Origin: Flagellimonas pacifica | GTDB taxonomy: Bacteria; Bacteroidota; Bacteroidia; Flavobacteriales; Flavobacteriaceae | DNA length: 64,000 nt | Direction of reading: 5' to 3' | Assembly (NCBI RefSeq): GCF_900215465.1 | Contig: NZ_OBEH01000004.1 | Coordinates: 238,257-302,256, forward strand | In this document: positions 33,291 to 43,283 of the stretch, piece after piece | Numbering within the stretch: position 1 is the stretch's first letter | How the letters are laid out: the number at the start of each line of letters is the position of its first letter | Notes under the pieces: generated by a model | Told to the model about the DNA's origin: nothing | What the model saw: only the letters and a program-made list of their open reading frames with translations | Database searches by the model: none | Program-made: the position numbers and the translations under genes

Positions 33291-34214
33291 TTACTTAAGC
33301 GGTGCTCCTTTTAATGGTTTACCATTGGTGGTCAATATTTGAAAATGATGCGCCCTATGATCTTTATAGATCCATACAATATTCTTGTTTTTGTCCACTT
33401 CAAATAGCTTGATTCCTTTTTGTGCGCCATAACTTGCAATTACGGTATTGCCATTGGGCAATCGTTGTGCTCCACAGGGATCAACCAATGGGTCTCCTTC
33501 AAAAATAGAATTATCTATCTGCCAGATGATTTCTCCCTTAGCATCCAATTCCACAACTCTATTCCCATGGGTAAGCGTGACTAGGGTATTGCCATTTTTC
33601 ATCCGAATCGCTGTAAACGGCCATGTCTCCGCTTTTCGACCTCCAAACTCTGCAAAATCAGTTTTAAAAGTGTTTATAATGGTTCCATCCGGTTGGTATT
33701 CCTTAACTGCGAAGGCCAATAAATGCGGGACTAGGTAATTCCCATTCTTTAATTTTCTGGCCATTCGCGTCTGCATATGCACATTGTCCGTTTCAGGTTG
33801 GAGCGGAATGCTTTTCACCTCCTCACCCTTTTTATTGATTTCAACAATTCTTGGATGTGTTCCCGATTCGGTAATCATCGTATTGCCATTGGAAAGACGA
33901 ACCGCAGTACCAAATTCCATATCTTCTTCCGACCTTTTGTAGTTAAGTATAACTTCCCCTTTTTTGTTGTACTCCCGTACCTCATCAGCCCAACAAATCA
34001 AGATGTTTCCATTTTTGAGCACGTAGCCATCTCTAGCACTCGGTTTCTTGGAATCCCAAACTACCTCACCCGCTTCGCCAATAATTCCTGTGAATTGTGG
34101 CCCAGCAATAAAAAATGAATGACTAATGCTTGAAGGGGATTGTTGCCCAGCTAAAAGAAGGGGTATGAGTAAAAAGGAGATTAATCCAACCTTTAAAGTT
34201 GATTTCATTTTCAT
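33291..34214 (-). CDS. Secreted beta-propeller protein (PQQ-like repeats)
   Basis: 307 residues with an N-terminal signal peptide and repeated LxNGNTxI/V units (VLKNGNILICW, RLSNGNTMITE, RLPNGNTVIASYG), giving a propeller of about six blades. Such proteins occur beside sugar-lactone and oligosaccharide degradation genes. The exact role is unknown. It sits 3 nt upstream of the cytochrome-LRR gene in the same operon. Confidence 0.8.
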   Translation of the reverse strand: MKMKSTLKVGLISFLLIPLLLAGQQSPSSISHSFFIAGPQFTGIIGEAGEVVWDSKKPSARDGYVLKNGNILICWADEVREYNKKGEVILNYKRSEEDMEFGTAVRLSNGNTMITESGTHPRIVEINKKGEEVKSIPLQPETDNVHMQTRMARKLKNGNYLVPHLLAFAVKEYQPDGTIINTFKTDFAEFGGRKAETWPFTAIRMKNGNTLVTLTHGNRVVELDAKGEIIWQIDNSIFEGDPLVDPCGAQRLPNGNTVIASYGAQKGIKLFEVDKNKNIVWIYKDHRAHHFQILTTNGKPLKGAPLK

Positions 34215-34226
34215 TTGATTTCTTTT

Positions 34227-35675
34227 TTATGCTAAAACATCTTTGATTACATGCCCGTGCACATCTGTTAACCTCATGTCCCTACCTCCAAAACGGAAGG
34301 TAAGGTGTTCATGATCTATCCCCATCAAATGCATAATGGTGGCATGAAGGTCGTGTACCGTAACTTCATTTTCAATGACCCGATAGCCGTATTCATCTGT
34401 TCTTCCAAAAATAGTCCCTCCTTTAATACCAGCACCCGCCATCCACATGCTGAATGCAGATGGATTATGGTCTCGCCCATCTGTTCCTTGAGCAAACGGG
34501 GTTCTTCCAAATTCGCCGGTCCAAACCACTAAAGTTTCCTCAAGCATTCCCCTGGATTTAAGATCCTTGATCAATCCGGCAATAGGTTGATCCACGGCGT
34601 GGGCATTTTTTTCATGACCGTCTTTTAAATCTCCATGTTGGTCCCAGCGATCAGCGCTTACTTTAGGACATGTCAATTCTATAAACCTGACACCTCTTTC
34701 AACCAATCTACGTGCCAACAAACATTGGGCGGCATATCCTCTGGTGTGTGGGTCATCGGAGTCAAAACCGTATAACTTCTTGGTTGCTTCGGTTTCTTCC
34801 TTGAATTCGGTTAATTCAGGAATTGAAGACTGCATTTTATAGGCCAACTCATAATTTGAGATTGCCGATTCTATGGCATCTGCTTCTCCAAGTGCTTCCA
34901 ACTGTTTATCATCCAACTGTTTGATGAAATCCAACTTTCGCTCTTGAAGGTTTGGAACATTTTCCTTTGGAATAATATTGGCCACAGGTTGCGGACCAGC
35001 CCTTAGTATCGATGCCTGGTACGAAGCGGGTAAAAATCCATTTTTAAAGTTGTCCAATCCCCCAGGCGGAATCAATCCACCATCCAAAACCACATAACCG
35101 GGAATGTTCTTGTTCTCACTTCCCAAGCCATAGGTCATCCATGATCCCATGCTTGGCCTTCCTTGCAATCCACTTCCGGTATGCAAAAAGTAATTGGCAT
35201 TGGTGTGCTCTGGAAATTGGGAGGTCATCGACCTTATCAAAGCAATATCATCCACACAAGTGGCTATATGTGGAAAGAGGTCACTGACAGGCATGCCACA
35301 ATCTCCATATTGTTTAAAATCCCAAGGGCTTTTCAGAATCTTTCCCACATTATCGAACTGGGTAGCATCTACCTTGAATTTTTTTCTGGGATCTTGTCCG
35401 TTCTCTTTGGCCAATCTTGGTTTGGGGTCAAAGGAATCCACTTGTGAAACACCCCCATCCATATACAGGAAAATGACATTTTTGGCTTTTGGTAGATGAT
35501 GAGGCCCTAAAAGTAAATTGGAACTTGAATCCAGCGCAGTTTTGGAACGACTGCAGGAAAAAGTTGTAGCTCCAAACAGGCTCATAAAAGCAAGAGAACC
35601 AAATCCACCTTTGCATATGGTCAGCATTTCACGCCGTGAAAGTGGTCTCTGCATAAAATTGTGGTACTTGCTCAT
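34227..35675 (-). CDS. DUF1501 family protein (Tat-exported, sulfatase-fold-like)
   Basis: 482 residues. The N-terminus SRREMLTICKGGFGSLAFMSLF has a twin Arg, consistent with a Tat-type signal. DUF1501 features include VIFLYMDGGVSQVDSFDPKP at about 65-84, RGVRFIELTC and VVWTGEFGRTPFAQGTDGRDHNP near the C-terminus, with potential metal-binding Asp/His as in the alkaline phosphatase/sulfatase fold. It starts at the stop of the PSD1 gene (1-nt overlap), the usual DUF1549-DUF1553/DUF1501 pairing. Confidence 0.9.
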   Translation of the reverse strand: MSKYHNFMQRPLSRREMLTICKGGFGSLAFMSLFGATTFSCSRSKTALDSSSNLLLGPHHLPKAKNVIFLYMDGGVSQVDSFDPKPRLAKENGQDPRKKFKVDATQFDNVGKILKSPWDFKQYGDCGMPVSDLFPHIATCVDDIALIRSMTSQFPEHTNANYFLHTGSGLQGRPSMGSWMTYGLGSENKNIPGYVVLDGGLIPPGGLDNFKNGFLPASYQASILRAGPQPVANIIPKENVPNLQERKLDFIKQLDDKQLEALGEADAIESAISNYELAYKMQSSIPELTEFKEETEATKKLYGFDSDDPHTRGYAAQCLLARRLVERGVRFIELTCPKVSADRWDQHGDLKDGHEKNAHAVDQPIAGLIKDLKSRGMLEETLVVWTGEFGRTPFAQGTDGRDHNPSAFSMWMAGAGIKGGTIFGRTDEYGYRVIENEVTVHDLHATIMHLMGIDHEHLTFRFGGRDMRLTDVHGHVIKDVLA

Positions 35676-38632
35676 TAGATTAGGTATATAAATTCTTTTA
35701 GGTTAAAAATACTATGGCAATACTCCTTCCACACTTCCAAATCCCTGTTTTCATCAGCTCCATCCATATCTTTCATTTCTTCAATGGCAGCCATAAATTG
35801 CGAAGCATTTTCAATTTCTTTTTCAGTGGGTTTTCTCGAAAACATCTGCATATAGATCCATTCAATCTTTTGATCAAAGGATAAATTCTTTTGTGCCAAT
35901 AATTTTCCAGCCATAATCTCTGATTGCTGAATCACGAAAGGGTCGTTCATCAAGATCAGTGACTGAGCGGGCACATTGGTCACATCACGCCTTCCAAAAG
36001 TGGTAAATGGAATTGGACGGTCAAAAGTGGTCATCATAGGCTCCAAAAAGTTTCGTCTTACCTCTTGATAGATACTTCTTCGACCAGCACCATCCAACGG
36101 CCCAGATTCCTCTGGCATTCCCCTACCTCTCATAAATTGAGTTAAATACGTTGGAATTGGAGGGCCGTAAAGTGTTGAGTCCAAACTTTGAGCCGCCGAA
36201 AGAATTCCATCGCGAATGGCTTCTGATTCCAATCTTCTTATGGGAAATGATGCTAAAAATATATTGTTCGGATCTTTATTAGAAGGTTCAAAATCATTTA
36301 AGGTACTTCTTTTAAAGGTTTCCGAAGTAACAATGTACTTGATCATATTTTTAATTGACCAACCTTCGTCTTGAAACTTGATGGCCAAATGATCTAATAA
36401 TTGAGGGTGTGACGGCAGTTTTCCCTGAAGTCCAAAATTATCCACAGTCTCAACAATTCCTTTTCCAAAAAGATGGTGCCAAATACGATTGACCATCACC
36501 CTCGAGGTAAGTGGGTTGTCTCCATGGAGCATAGCTTCGGCCAATTCCAATCGTCCACTTCCCTTGGACTGAAAAGGAATATCTCCCTGTGGAAGTGCTG
36601 ACAAAAACCTTCTTGGAATATTCTCTTCTGAAGGTTCTTGATATCTACCTCTGATAAAAACCGGGCTGTCAGTGGCTGATCCATCTGACACGCCATAGAT
36701 AAACGAATTGTCTTTTAAGGGTTTGGACAACTTCCTGCTGTCAATTGCGGCTACCAATTCTGGGAACTGAAGTTTTAACCTTCCATTTTTGATATGGGCA
36801 TTGATTGCCTTGATTCCATCCAAGGAAAAATCTTTAGAGGGTTTCTCCTTGTTTGAAGTCTCTACCTCCCTAGGCCATTCCGAATCATAGGAAATTGCAT
36901 ATTGAGCTTCAATAAAAGCTTTTGGTGGCAACCTAAAATTATGTTGGTCATAAATTCCAGGGAGAATTTCAATGTAAGCCTTGTGTCCTTTCCATGGCTC
37001 AACATTGAACTTATAATTATTCCATTTGGCGCTACTCACGGATTGGGTAAGTCCGCCATAAATGGGCCATTGTATCAACTGAAAGTTGTCAACTATAATT
37101 CTAATGGTACTTTGTTCTCCCCTAGCCCGCACACCTATGAAATCGGAATCCAAAATGAAATCTGGTGATCGCAAAGTTCCCATAACGCCAGGCTCAAAAA
37201 TCCTGCTTGATGCCTTTCCTTCTTCCAATGACAACAACTTTCCTGAGAAGGTTTGCAAAATAGGATATCCCAAAGTTGTTCCATCTCCAAAGGCCAATCC
37301 AGTGGTTGCCCATCCATCAAAATCCGTATTTCTAAAATCTCCAATCATTTTATAGCCGTTAACAGCATCCAAATTTGGTTTTTTATTAGATGTTATTTGG
37401 CTGGATAGTTCTTCAGTGATTTTTTCAGCAACGGTGGTTTTTACGTAGCTATTTATGTCCAATATTTCTTTAGCCGTAAGCTCTTTTGAAACAGATTGGT
37501 CTGCATTTAATGGCGTAAATCGGGTGCTTTCCATAACACCGTACATTGCATAATAATCCGCCGCGGTAATGGGATCAAATTTGTGGTCATGGCATTTTGC
37601 ACAGGAAACCGTAAGCCCCTGAAAGGTCTTTGTTGTCACATCAATCATATTATCAATGCGATTGGCCTCATCTTGTTTAATGTCAACTGGGCTATGGGTA
37701 CCCTCACCCATGGCATAAAATGCCGTTGCGATCTGAGATTCTAAAATTCCGGTTTCGGAATCGTATCTTTTTTCCTCCAAAACGTCTCCTGCCAAGTGTT
37801 CTTTCAACAACTGATCATAAGGGAGGTCATTATTAAATGCCCTTATGAGATAATCTCTGTATTTCCAAGCCCCGGTAATGGCATAATCAAATTCATGCCC
37901 TTTGGTTTCCGCATACCTTACCAAATCCATCCAATGTCTGGCCCATCTTTCACCATAGGCAGGAGAATTTAGATAATAATCCACCATTTTCCCATACGCG
38001 TCTTCAGAGGTATCGGAAATATACGCCTTAACGTCTTTTGGTGCAGGCGGAAGTCCCGTCAATAGATAGGCTACTCTTCTAATAAGCGTATTCTTGTTCG
38101 CTAATGGTGCTTTTGTAAGCTCTTTTTGTTCTAATTGCCGATCTACGAACAAATCAATTCTTGCATTCTTATCTGCCTCATTTATAATGGGTGTAATGAA
38201 CGACCAATGCGGTTTCCATTCCGCACCTTGTTTAATCCATTTTTCTAAAAGGGCTTTTTCCCTTTGGGTTAGCTTGCTGTTGGTTTCGGGCGGAGGCATG
38301 ATCTTGTCCTCATGTTCATGATTTATCCGAAGCATCAACTGGCTTTTACTTGGCTTTCCAGGCACTACGGCAAAGCCACCTTCTTTTAATTCAGCTGTTG
38401 CTCCTTCATAAGTATCCAATCTTAGCTCCGCTTTACGACTGCTAGGATCAGGACCATGGCATAAATAACAGTTTTGAACCAATATGGGACGAATATGAAA
38501 GTTAAAGTCCACTGTTTTCGGTAGTGGTTCATAGTTGGAATTTGAATTACCGCAAGAAAACAGGATGGCAGGCAACACACAAAGTGCTACTATTCTTCCA
38601 ACATTTCTGATACCATCTATGAATTTGAACAT
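35675..38632 (-). CDS. PSD1 and planctomycete cytochrome c domain protein (DUF1549/DUF1553)
   Basis: About 985 residues. The signal and lipobox-like ILFSC are followed by a cytochrome-like motif CYLCHGPDPSSRKAELRLD, then DUF1549 (RRVAYLLTGLPPAPKDV), a central domain with CAKCHDHKFDPI and DUF1553 (NPLTSRVMVNRIWHHLFGKGIVETVDNFG). The ATG at 38632 is preferred because it gives a compact signal peptide and leaves a leader behind the LacI-type palindrome at 38688. An ATG at 38680 is possible. It is the first gene of the four-gene operon. Its function in degradation of complex organic matter is inferred. Confidence 0.88.
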   Translation of the reverse strand: MFKFIDGIRNVGRIVALCVLPAILFSCGNSNSNYEPLPKTVDFNFHIRPILVQNCYLCHGPDPSSRKAELRLDTYEGATAELKEGGFAVVPGKPSKSQLMLRINHEHEDKIMPPPETNSKLTQREKALLEKWIKQGAEWKPHWSFITPIINEADKNARIDLFVDRQLEQKELTKAPLANKNTLIRRVAYLLTGLPPAPKDVKAYISDTSEDAYGKMVDYYLNSPAYGERWARHWMDLVRYAETKGHEFDYAITGAWKYRDYLIRAFNNDLPYDQLLKEHLAGDVLEEKRYDSETGILESQIATAFYAMGEGTHSPVDIKQDEANRIDNMIDVTTKTFQGLTVSCAKCHDHKFDPITAADYYAMYGVMESTRFTPLNADQSVSKELTAKEILDINSYVKTTVAEKITEELSSQITSNKKPNLDAVNGYKMIGDFRNTDFDGWATTGLAFGDGTTLGYPILQTFSGKLLSLEEGKASSRIFEPGVMGTLRSPDFILDSDFIGVRARGEQSTIRIIVDNFQLIQWPIYGGLTQSVSSAKWNNYKFNVEPWKGHKAYIEILPGIYDQHNFRLPPKAFIEAQYAISYDSEWPREVETSNKEKPSKDFSLDGIKAINAHIKNGRLKLQFPELVAAIDSRKLSKPLKDNSFIYGVSDGSATDSPVFIRGRYQEPSEENIPRRFLSALPQGDIPFQSKGSGRLELAEAMLHGDNPLTSRVMVNRIWHHLFGKGIVETVDNFGLQGKLPSHPQLLDHLAIKFQDEGWSIKNMIKYIVTSETFKRSTLNDFEPSNKDPNNIFLASFPIRRLESEAIRDGILSAAQSLDSTLYGPPIPTYLTQFMRGRGMPEESGPLDGAGRRSIYQEVRRNFLEPMMTTFDRPIPFTTFGRRDVTNVPAQSLILMNDPFVIQQSEIMAGKLLAQKNLSFDQKIEWIYMQMFSRKPTEKEIENASQFMAAIEEMKDMDGADENRDLEVWKEYCHSIFNLKEFIYLI

Positions 38633-38687
38633 AGTAGTCAAGTTATAAAATTCTTTTGATCGGAAAGTTTCTTTGTTCATTTCAAAT

Positions 38688-38699
38688 GCTCACGTGTGC
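38688..38699. promoter_or_regulatory. Candidate LacI-type operator before the PSD1 operon
   Basis: GCTCACGTGTGC, 11 of 12 equal to the perfect palindrome upstream of lacI (39751-39762), with the central CG typical of LacI-family operators. Confidence 0.6.
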
Positions 38700-38716
38700 T
38701 ATGTGTTTCAAAAAAT

Positions 38717-39721
38717 TTACACTGACCCTCGATATATAATTTTTGGTTCTATTATCTTCTTTTCAAAATTCAAGGAGCCATTGTTTATCTGTACTAATAA
38801 CAGCTCAAATGAACTAGCTACCATTAAAGGAATGGACTGTTGTACTGTTGTCAGTTCTGGTTCGCATGCAATTCCCATTGGATCATTGTCAAATCCAATC
38901 ACGGCAACGTCGTTCGGGACTTGAATTCCTTTTTTCTTCAAAAATTTGATGACACCTATCCCAATTTCATCCCTAACCGCCAATATTCCATCAGGTTTTT
39001 CCTCCAAATTCATTAATCTTTCTGCATGGGCAAAACCATCTTTCATAAAAAAGCCTCCTTCTACGACCAATTCATCATCAGATGGCAAATCATTATCCTG
39101 TAGTGCTTGTTTATATCCTTCCAAACGATCTCGAAATATTTGATGTTTGTAATGTGTGGAAATGTATGCAATCCGTCTTTTCCCAGAATTGATCATCGCC
39201 GTAACTGCTTCATATGCTCCTTGAAAGTTATTCACCAACACTTGCGAAGCTAAGGTTTCCTTTGGCGCCCTATCAAAAAACACGTAAGGTATGTTCTCTT
39301 CTTTCAACACCTCAAAATGACTTGCCTGAACAGTATCTTTGGTCACCGAAGCAACAACCCCTGCCACTCTATATCCTATTAGTGAATCAATAATATCTTT
39401 TTCAAGTCCTGGTTTCTCTCCAGATTGAAAAATCATGACGGTATATCCTGCGTCTTTTGCTGTTTCCATAAAATCAGAGACAAACTTTGCAAAAAAGTAA
39501 GGTCGTAAATCTGGCACTACCACTGCCAACACATTACTACGTTTGTTCCGAAAGTTTTGTGCCAAACGATTGGGCTTATACCCCAACTCATTGGCTTTCT
39601 GCTTTATAAGCACTTTTGTCTCCTCTTTTACCGAGCCAGTGTCTCTTAAAGCTCGGGAGACCGTTACATGATGAATTCCGAGTTCACGGGCCACATCTTT
39701 TATTGTAACGGTGCTTTTCAT
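38717..39721 (-). CDS. LacI-family transcriptional regulator
   Basis: 334 residues. The N-terminal helix-turn-helix VTIKDVARELGIHHVTVSRALRDTGSV has the LacI layout, with a hinge helix GYKPNRLAQNFR and a periplasmic-binding-like sensor domain. It lies directly upstream of the PSD1/DUF1501 operon in the same direction. Similar palindromes before the operon and before lacI itself suggest it represses both and responds to a sugar or polyol. Confidence 0.93.
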   Translation of the reverse strand: MKSTVTIKDVARELGIHHVTVSRALRDTGSVKEETKVLIKQKANELGYKPNRLAQNFRNKRSNVLAVVVPDLRPYFFAKFVSDFMETAKDAGYTVMIFQSGEKPGLEKDIIDSLIGYRVAGVVASVTKDTVQASHFEVLKEENIPYVFFDRAPKETLASQVLVNNFQGAYEAVTAMINSGKRRIAYISTHYKHQIFRDRLEGYKQALQDNDLPSDDELVVEGGFFMKDGFAHAERLMNLEEKPDGILAVRDEIGIGVIKFLKKKGIQVPNDVAVIGFDNDPMGIACEPELTTVQQSIPLMVASSFELLLVQINNGSLNFEKKIIEPKIIYRGSV

Positions 39722-39750
39722 TTAATGAGTTTCAGATACAAATATAAAAT

Positions 39751-39762
39751 GCTCACGTGAGC
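39751..39762. promoter_or_regulatory. Candidate LacI-type operator before lacI
   Basis: The perfect 12-bp palindrome GCTCACGTGAGC lies 30 bp upstream of the lacI start, consistent with autoregulation. Confidence 0.6.
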
Positions 39763-39831
39763 TTTACAAGTATTCCTAAAAAATTATTGCTAAACACATC
39801 CCCTGAACACCAACATTCTTTTAATAGGCAA

Positions 39832-41433
39832 TTATTCCACTCGAAAAACTGTAATCACTCCTGCATGATCGGAAGGAAACATTATAGGGTGGTAATCTAT
39901 AACCTTGGACTCTATTGCACTTAGGGTTTTACCTTGATAATAGACATAATCAATCCTATCCCTTAATCCATATTTGGTTGAAGAAGTTGCTGCTCGCGGT
40001 GTCCATGTAAACCCGGGATCAAGTAATGGATTTAGATGTAATTCGCGATAACTATCAATGAACCCAGATTTCACCATTAATTTACTCACCGGCCATTCCA
40101 CAACCGTATTATAATGGATTGCTTTAGTTTCCTCATTCCAATCCAGGTGCGACCCTCCATTAAAATCCCCGGCCATAATTACAGGTATGTTTGTAGTATT
40201 TTTTAAATATGGCTTTATTTCTTTAATAATCTCCTTTATTTCAGCATATCGGGTCTCTCCTTCATCAATTATCAATTCTTTTGGAGTTTTGTTCTCCTCT
40301 ATAATGCCTTTGCCATAATCTGGTAGGTAATGTAACCAGGCATCAAAAAAAATGAGTTCTTTTTCCTTCCCAATTTTTAGTTTGGCTCCACCAAAATTAA
40401 AAGGCTTAAATGCCGTAATGGTCTCCGAAATAGGATAACGACTCATTATGGATAAATTAGAACTTATCAAATAAAAATAATATCCCAAAGAATCCGCAAT
40501 AATCTCTCCTGAACCATAGGTTTCCACAAGTCCAATTATATCCGCATTAGTTGATTTAATGGTTTCAATAACACGTTGCAACCCCACGACCTCACCATAT
40601 CTGTGTCCGCCATGCCAAATATTCCATGACAATACCTTTAAATGTTGAGGCTCAAAGCTTTCATCATTACCAAATGTTGTTGGATAAAAAAGGGTATATT
40701 CTTTATGTACTTCCCCCGGTGTTATTGTCCTATCCCATATTTTCACTTCATCCAAAAAACCATTAAAAGCGTTCCATTGACCGTTGGACCCATATTCCCA
40801 TTTTTCATCAGACCCTCCAATAACGGTAGCTAGATCCGTATTGAAATCTCCAATGCCCGGGGTGTTATAAATGGCCGTGTTCTTTCCATCAAAATACATC
40901 CAAATTTCTTGTTTCTCGCGATTGACGGTGAAAACGACTTGGTGCCACTCTCCATCATTCACTCTTTGTCTTTGAGCTGTTGGCCTATAATGATGTTCAC
41001 CTTTCCCATCATTCAAAATCAATGCCCATGCTCCATTTTCTCTAGTATAAACCTGCCACCCTTTTGTCGTTAAATCATTCGCCTTTTTATTTCCCAATAT
41101 CGGTGTACCCATTAGAGCATTGGGCAAGGTCTTAACCCATATTTGGATAGAGAATGATGTTTCTTCGGTAAACGAAATTATTTCTTCTTTCTTCAGTTTT
41201 ACCGGTCTTCTTAATGCAGCATTGGCAGAAAGATCCAGCGCTCTTCCAGTTAACCCCTTTGCATATTGGGACTGTAATAAGTCTACCATATAAACTGCAT
41301 CCTCTTTTTGAATGATGGTTTCATTAAATCCATGGGTGTCAAAATCTAAATGGAAAATAGGGTTCTGAGCCTTTAAAATACCTAGACCCCATACAAAGGT
41401 GATAACACTAACTAAGATTTTTGGTAGATTCAT
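39832..41433 (-). CDS. Secreted endonuclease/exonuclease/phosphatase-fold protein with LamG-like domain
   Basis: 533 residues. A signal peptide is followed by a LamG/concanavalin-like domain (about 25-245; WIKTLPNA-like strands, IWMYFDGKNTAIYN, GFLDEVKIWDR). The C-terminal EEP hydrolase carries LSWNIWHGG, GLVETYG, MAGDFNGGSHLDW, RIDYVYY and SDHAGV, the catalytic Asn, Glu, Asp and His of this fold. A phosphodiesterase or sphingomyelinase-like activity is likely, and the target is unknown. Confidence 0.87.
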   Translation of the reverse strand: MNLPKILVSVITFVWGLGILKAQNPIFHLDFDTHGFNETIIQKEDAVYMVDLLQSQYAKGLTGRALDLSANAALRRPVKLKKEEIISFTEETSFSIQIWVKTLPNALMGTPILGNKKANDLTTKGWQVYTRENGAWALILNDGKGEHHYRPTAQRQRVNDGEWHQVVFTVNREKQEIWMYFDGKNTAIYNTPGIGDFNTDLATVIGGSDEKWEYGSNGQWNAFNGFLDEVKIWDRTITPGEVHKEYTLFYPTTFGNDESFEPQHLKVLSWNIWHGGHRYGEVVGLQRVIETIKSTNADIIGLVETYGSGEIIADSLGYYFYLISSNLSIMSRYPISETITAFKPFNFGGAKLKIGKEKELIFFDAWLHYLPDYGKGIIEENKTPKELIIDEGETRYAEIKEIIKEIKPYLKNTTNIPVIMAGDFNGGSHLDWNEETKAIHYNTVVEWPVSKLMVKSGFIDSYRELHLNPLLDPGFTWTPRAATSSTKYGLRDRIDYVYYQGKTLSAIESKVIDYHPIMFPSDHAGVITVFRVE

Positions 41434-41653
41434 TCAGTTTGGTTTTATGTTGTTTACATACAAATAAGATGTCCAAAGTACAGATATTCCTTTTTAAAAT
41501 TTTGGTTTTTGACATAAAAAAAGGCTTGGCCAATATAATTTCAGCAAAACGTACTGATCTCTAAAAAACCCCATTTTCAAGTTTTATATTTTTCTTAACA
41601 ATTAAAAAATAGGGTGATTAAAAGTGTTCCTGTTGTGATAAAAACAAAAGACG
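41434..41653. other. Divergent intergenic region
   Basis: 220 AT-rich bp between divergent genes. It presumably holds both promoters. I see no repeat or clear operator. Confidence 0.4.
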
Positions 41654-42556
41654 ATGCACACAACATTAAACATCATAAAGATTATTCAAATTTTCAGGAT
41701 TTCACCATTCATTCTCGCACTTTCCTTGGGCACAAGTTTCTTATCCTGTTCCAAAGACGATGATCCTTCAATCCAAGATCCATCCACAAGCATCAATCCT
41801 GGCAATGATCCAAATTTTAAAATAGTTGCCAACATCGATGCTGGATTCAGAAATTTCAACAGAAAGGTTATTGTTTTTGATATTCCCATTTATGCTGTCA
41901 AAGCTGTAGAGGACAATAAACTGTTGCACGCTGCCAATCTAATGGCGCAATATTTGGACAATAACGAAGACGGCATAATTGACAATGCAACGGTCCACAA
42001 TTCCATGAAAACCAACAAAGCATTTCTATTTATGTGGAAAACGGAGGCAGATAGGGACAATTTCAATCCGCCAAGTGGATTTTCCGTGGGGCAAGATTTA
42101 GGGGCAGATGAAACCGTACCCAAATGGCATACCAATGGCCATACAGGCACTTTTGATGCTGCTATTGAGGAGGTATGGCATATAATAACCAATGGAGGTC
42201 ATGAAAGAGCGTATCCAAACATATTTAGTTCACAATCTGGTTCTGTGATCAGTGAAGCCATGGATGTGGCCAGAGGTGGAAATTTTCAGACCCCACCCTC
42301 ATCGTACCCAACAAATGCTTGGTACACTTATGATGACACCACCTGTGACTACAATTGCCAAGTTGGGGAATACCTGTATTGGGTGATGAGCTCTATGTTA
42401 GGTGCCCAGGAAAATAGATTGAATGAGATTGATAATGAATGGAAACTCAACACCAGAGCTAAGGTCGAATCAGGGGATGTCAAAGCTTGGGCGATATTTA
42501 CCAATCCTATTTATAAAATGCCTACGGTGCTACCAGATGGCACCTATAAAAGATAA
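41654..42556 (+). CDS. Lipoprotein of unknown function with a His/Glu-rich motif
   Basis: 300 residues. A lipobox-like TSFLSC lies near residue 36. A central EEVWHIITNGGHERAYP segment with closely spaced Glu and His looks like a metal-binding or metallopeptidase-like site, and DNNEDGIIDNA resembles an EF-hand-like calcium loop. I do not recognise a named family. It is first of three plus-strand genes encoding exported proteins. Confidence 0.6.
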   Translation: MHTTLNIIKIIQIFRISPFILALSLGTSFLSCSKDDDPSIQDPSTSINPGNDPNFKIVANIDAGFRNFNRKVIVFDIPIYAVKAVEDNKLLHAANLMAQYLDNNEDGIIDNATVHNSMKTNKAFLFMWKTEADRDNFNPPSGFSVGQDLGADETVPKWHTNGHTGTFDAAIEEVWHIITNGGHERAYPNIFSSQSGSVISEAMDVARGGNFQTPPSSYPTNAWYTYDDTTCDYNCQVGEYLYWVMSSMLGAQENRLNEIDNEWKLNTRAKVESGDVKAWAIFTNPIYKMPTVLPDGTYKR

Positions 42557-42661
42557 ACATTGTGTTTGTTTTTGTTTAAAAGTGTTGCGGGCTGCTATGG
42601 TTTTTTGGGTTAGTTGGCAGCCCGTCAACCACAAGAAAAGTAATCAACAATACATAAAATC

Positions 42662-43264
42662 ATGATAAAAAACATCCTATTCTTATTTTTGGCATTTGGC
42701 CTTTTGACTTCGTGTGAAAAGGATGATTCCATTGACAATTCCTCCAAAAGACAATTTGGTATATTCAAATTATTGGACGACAACAACACTATAGAAATGA
42801 ATGGCACAATTGGAAGTTCCTCGCTTAAGGATTTCAATAGACTACATGCCAACCACACTACAGTAAAGACAATCAATATTATAAATTGTGATGGTTCCTC
42901 GGACGACACGGTAAATTTACTATTATCTAAACGTGTTCATGATTTAAGTCTAAGCATCCATATTTTAGATAATGGCACCATAGCCTCGGGAGGTGTTGAT
43001 TTTTTTCTGGCCGGAAAAAAAAGGACTCGCGGCAAGAACACTAAAATTGGGGTACACTCATGGTCAGATGGCACCAATGAAGCTACTAATTTTCCAGTAG
43101 GCCATGCCAACCATTTACCATATATCAATTACTACAAATCCATAGGATTTACACAGAAACAAGCTGAGGATTTCTATTATTTCACCATTAATGTAGCATC
43201 CGCGGCAAACATTCATTGGATGACTAGTGAGGAGATAGAAAAGTACGGTATAATCAAAGAATAA
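42662..43264 (+). CDS. Lipoprotein with a ClpP/crotonase-like fold
   Basis: 200 residues, with a lipoprotein signal ending in LLTSC. The part after residue 30 resembles the COG3904-type periplasmic ClpP-like proteins: INIINCDGSSDDTVNL, IASGGVDFFLAGKKRTRG and KIGVHSW. The serine expected after IASGG is replaced by Gly-Val-Asp, so activity is uncertain. It sits between an unknown lipoprotein and an intradiol dioxygenase. Confidence 0.6.
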   Translation: MIKNILFLFLAFGLLTSCEKDDSIDNSSKRQFGIFKLLDDNNTIEMNGTIGSSSLKDFNRLHANHTTVKTINIINCDGSSDDTVNLLLSKRVHDLSLSIHILDNGTIASGGVDFFLAGKKRTRGKNTKIGVHSWSDGTNEATNFPVGHANHLPYINYYKSIGFTQKQAEDFYYFTINVASAANIHWMTSEEIEKYGIIKE

Positions 43265-43283
43265 TCATTAACATTCAATACAA

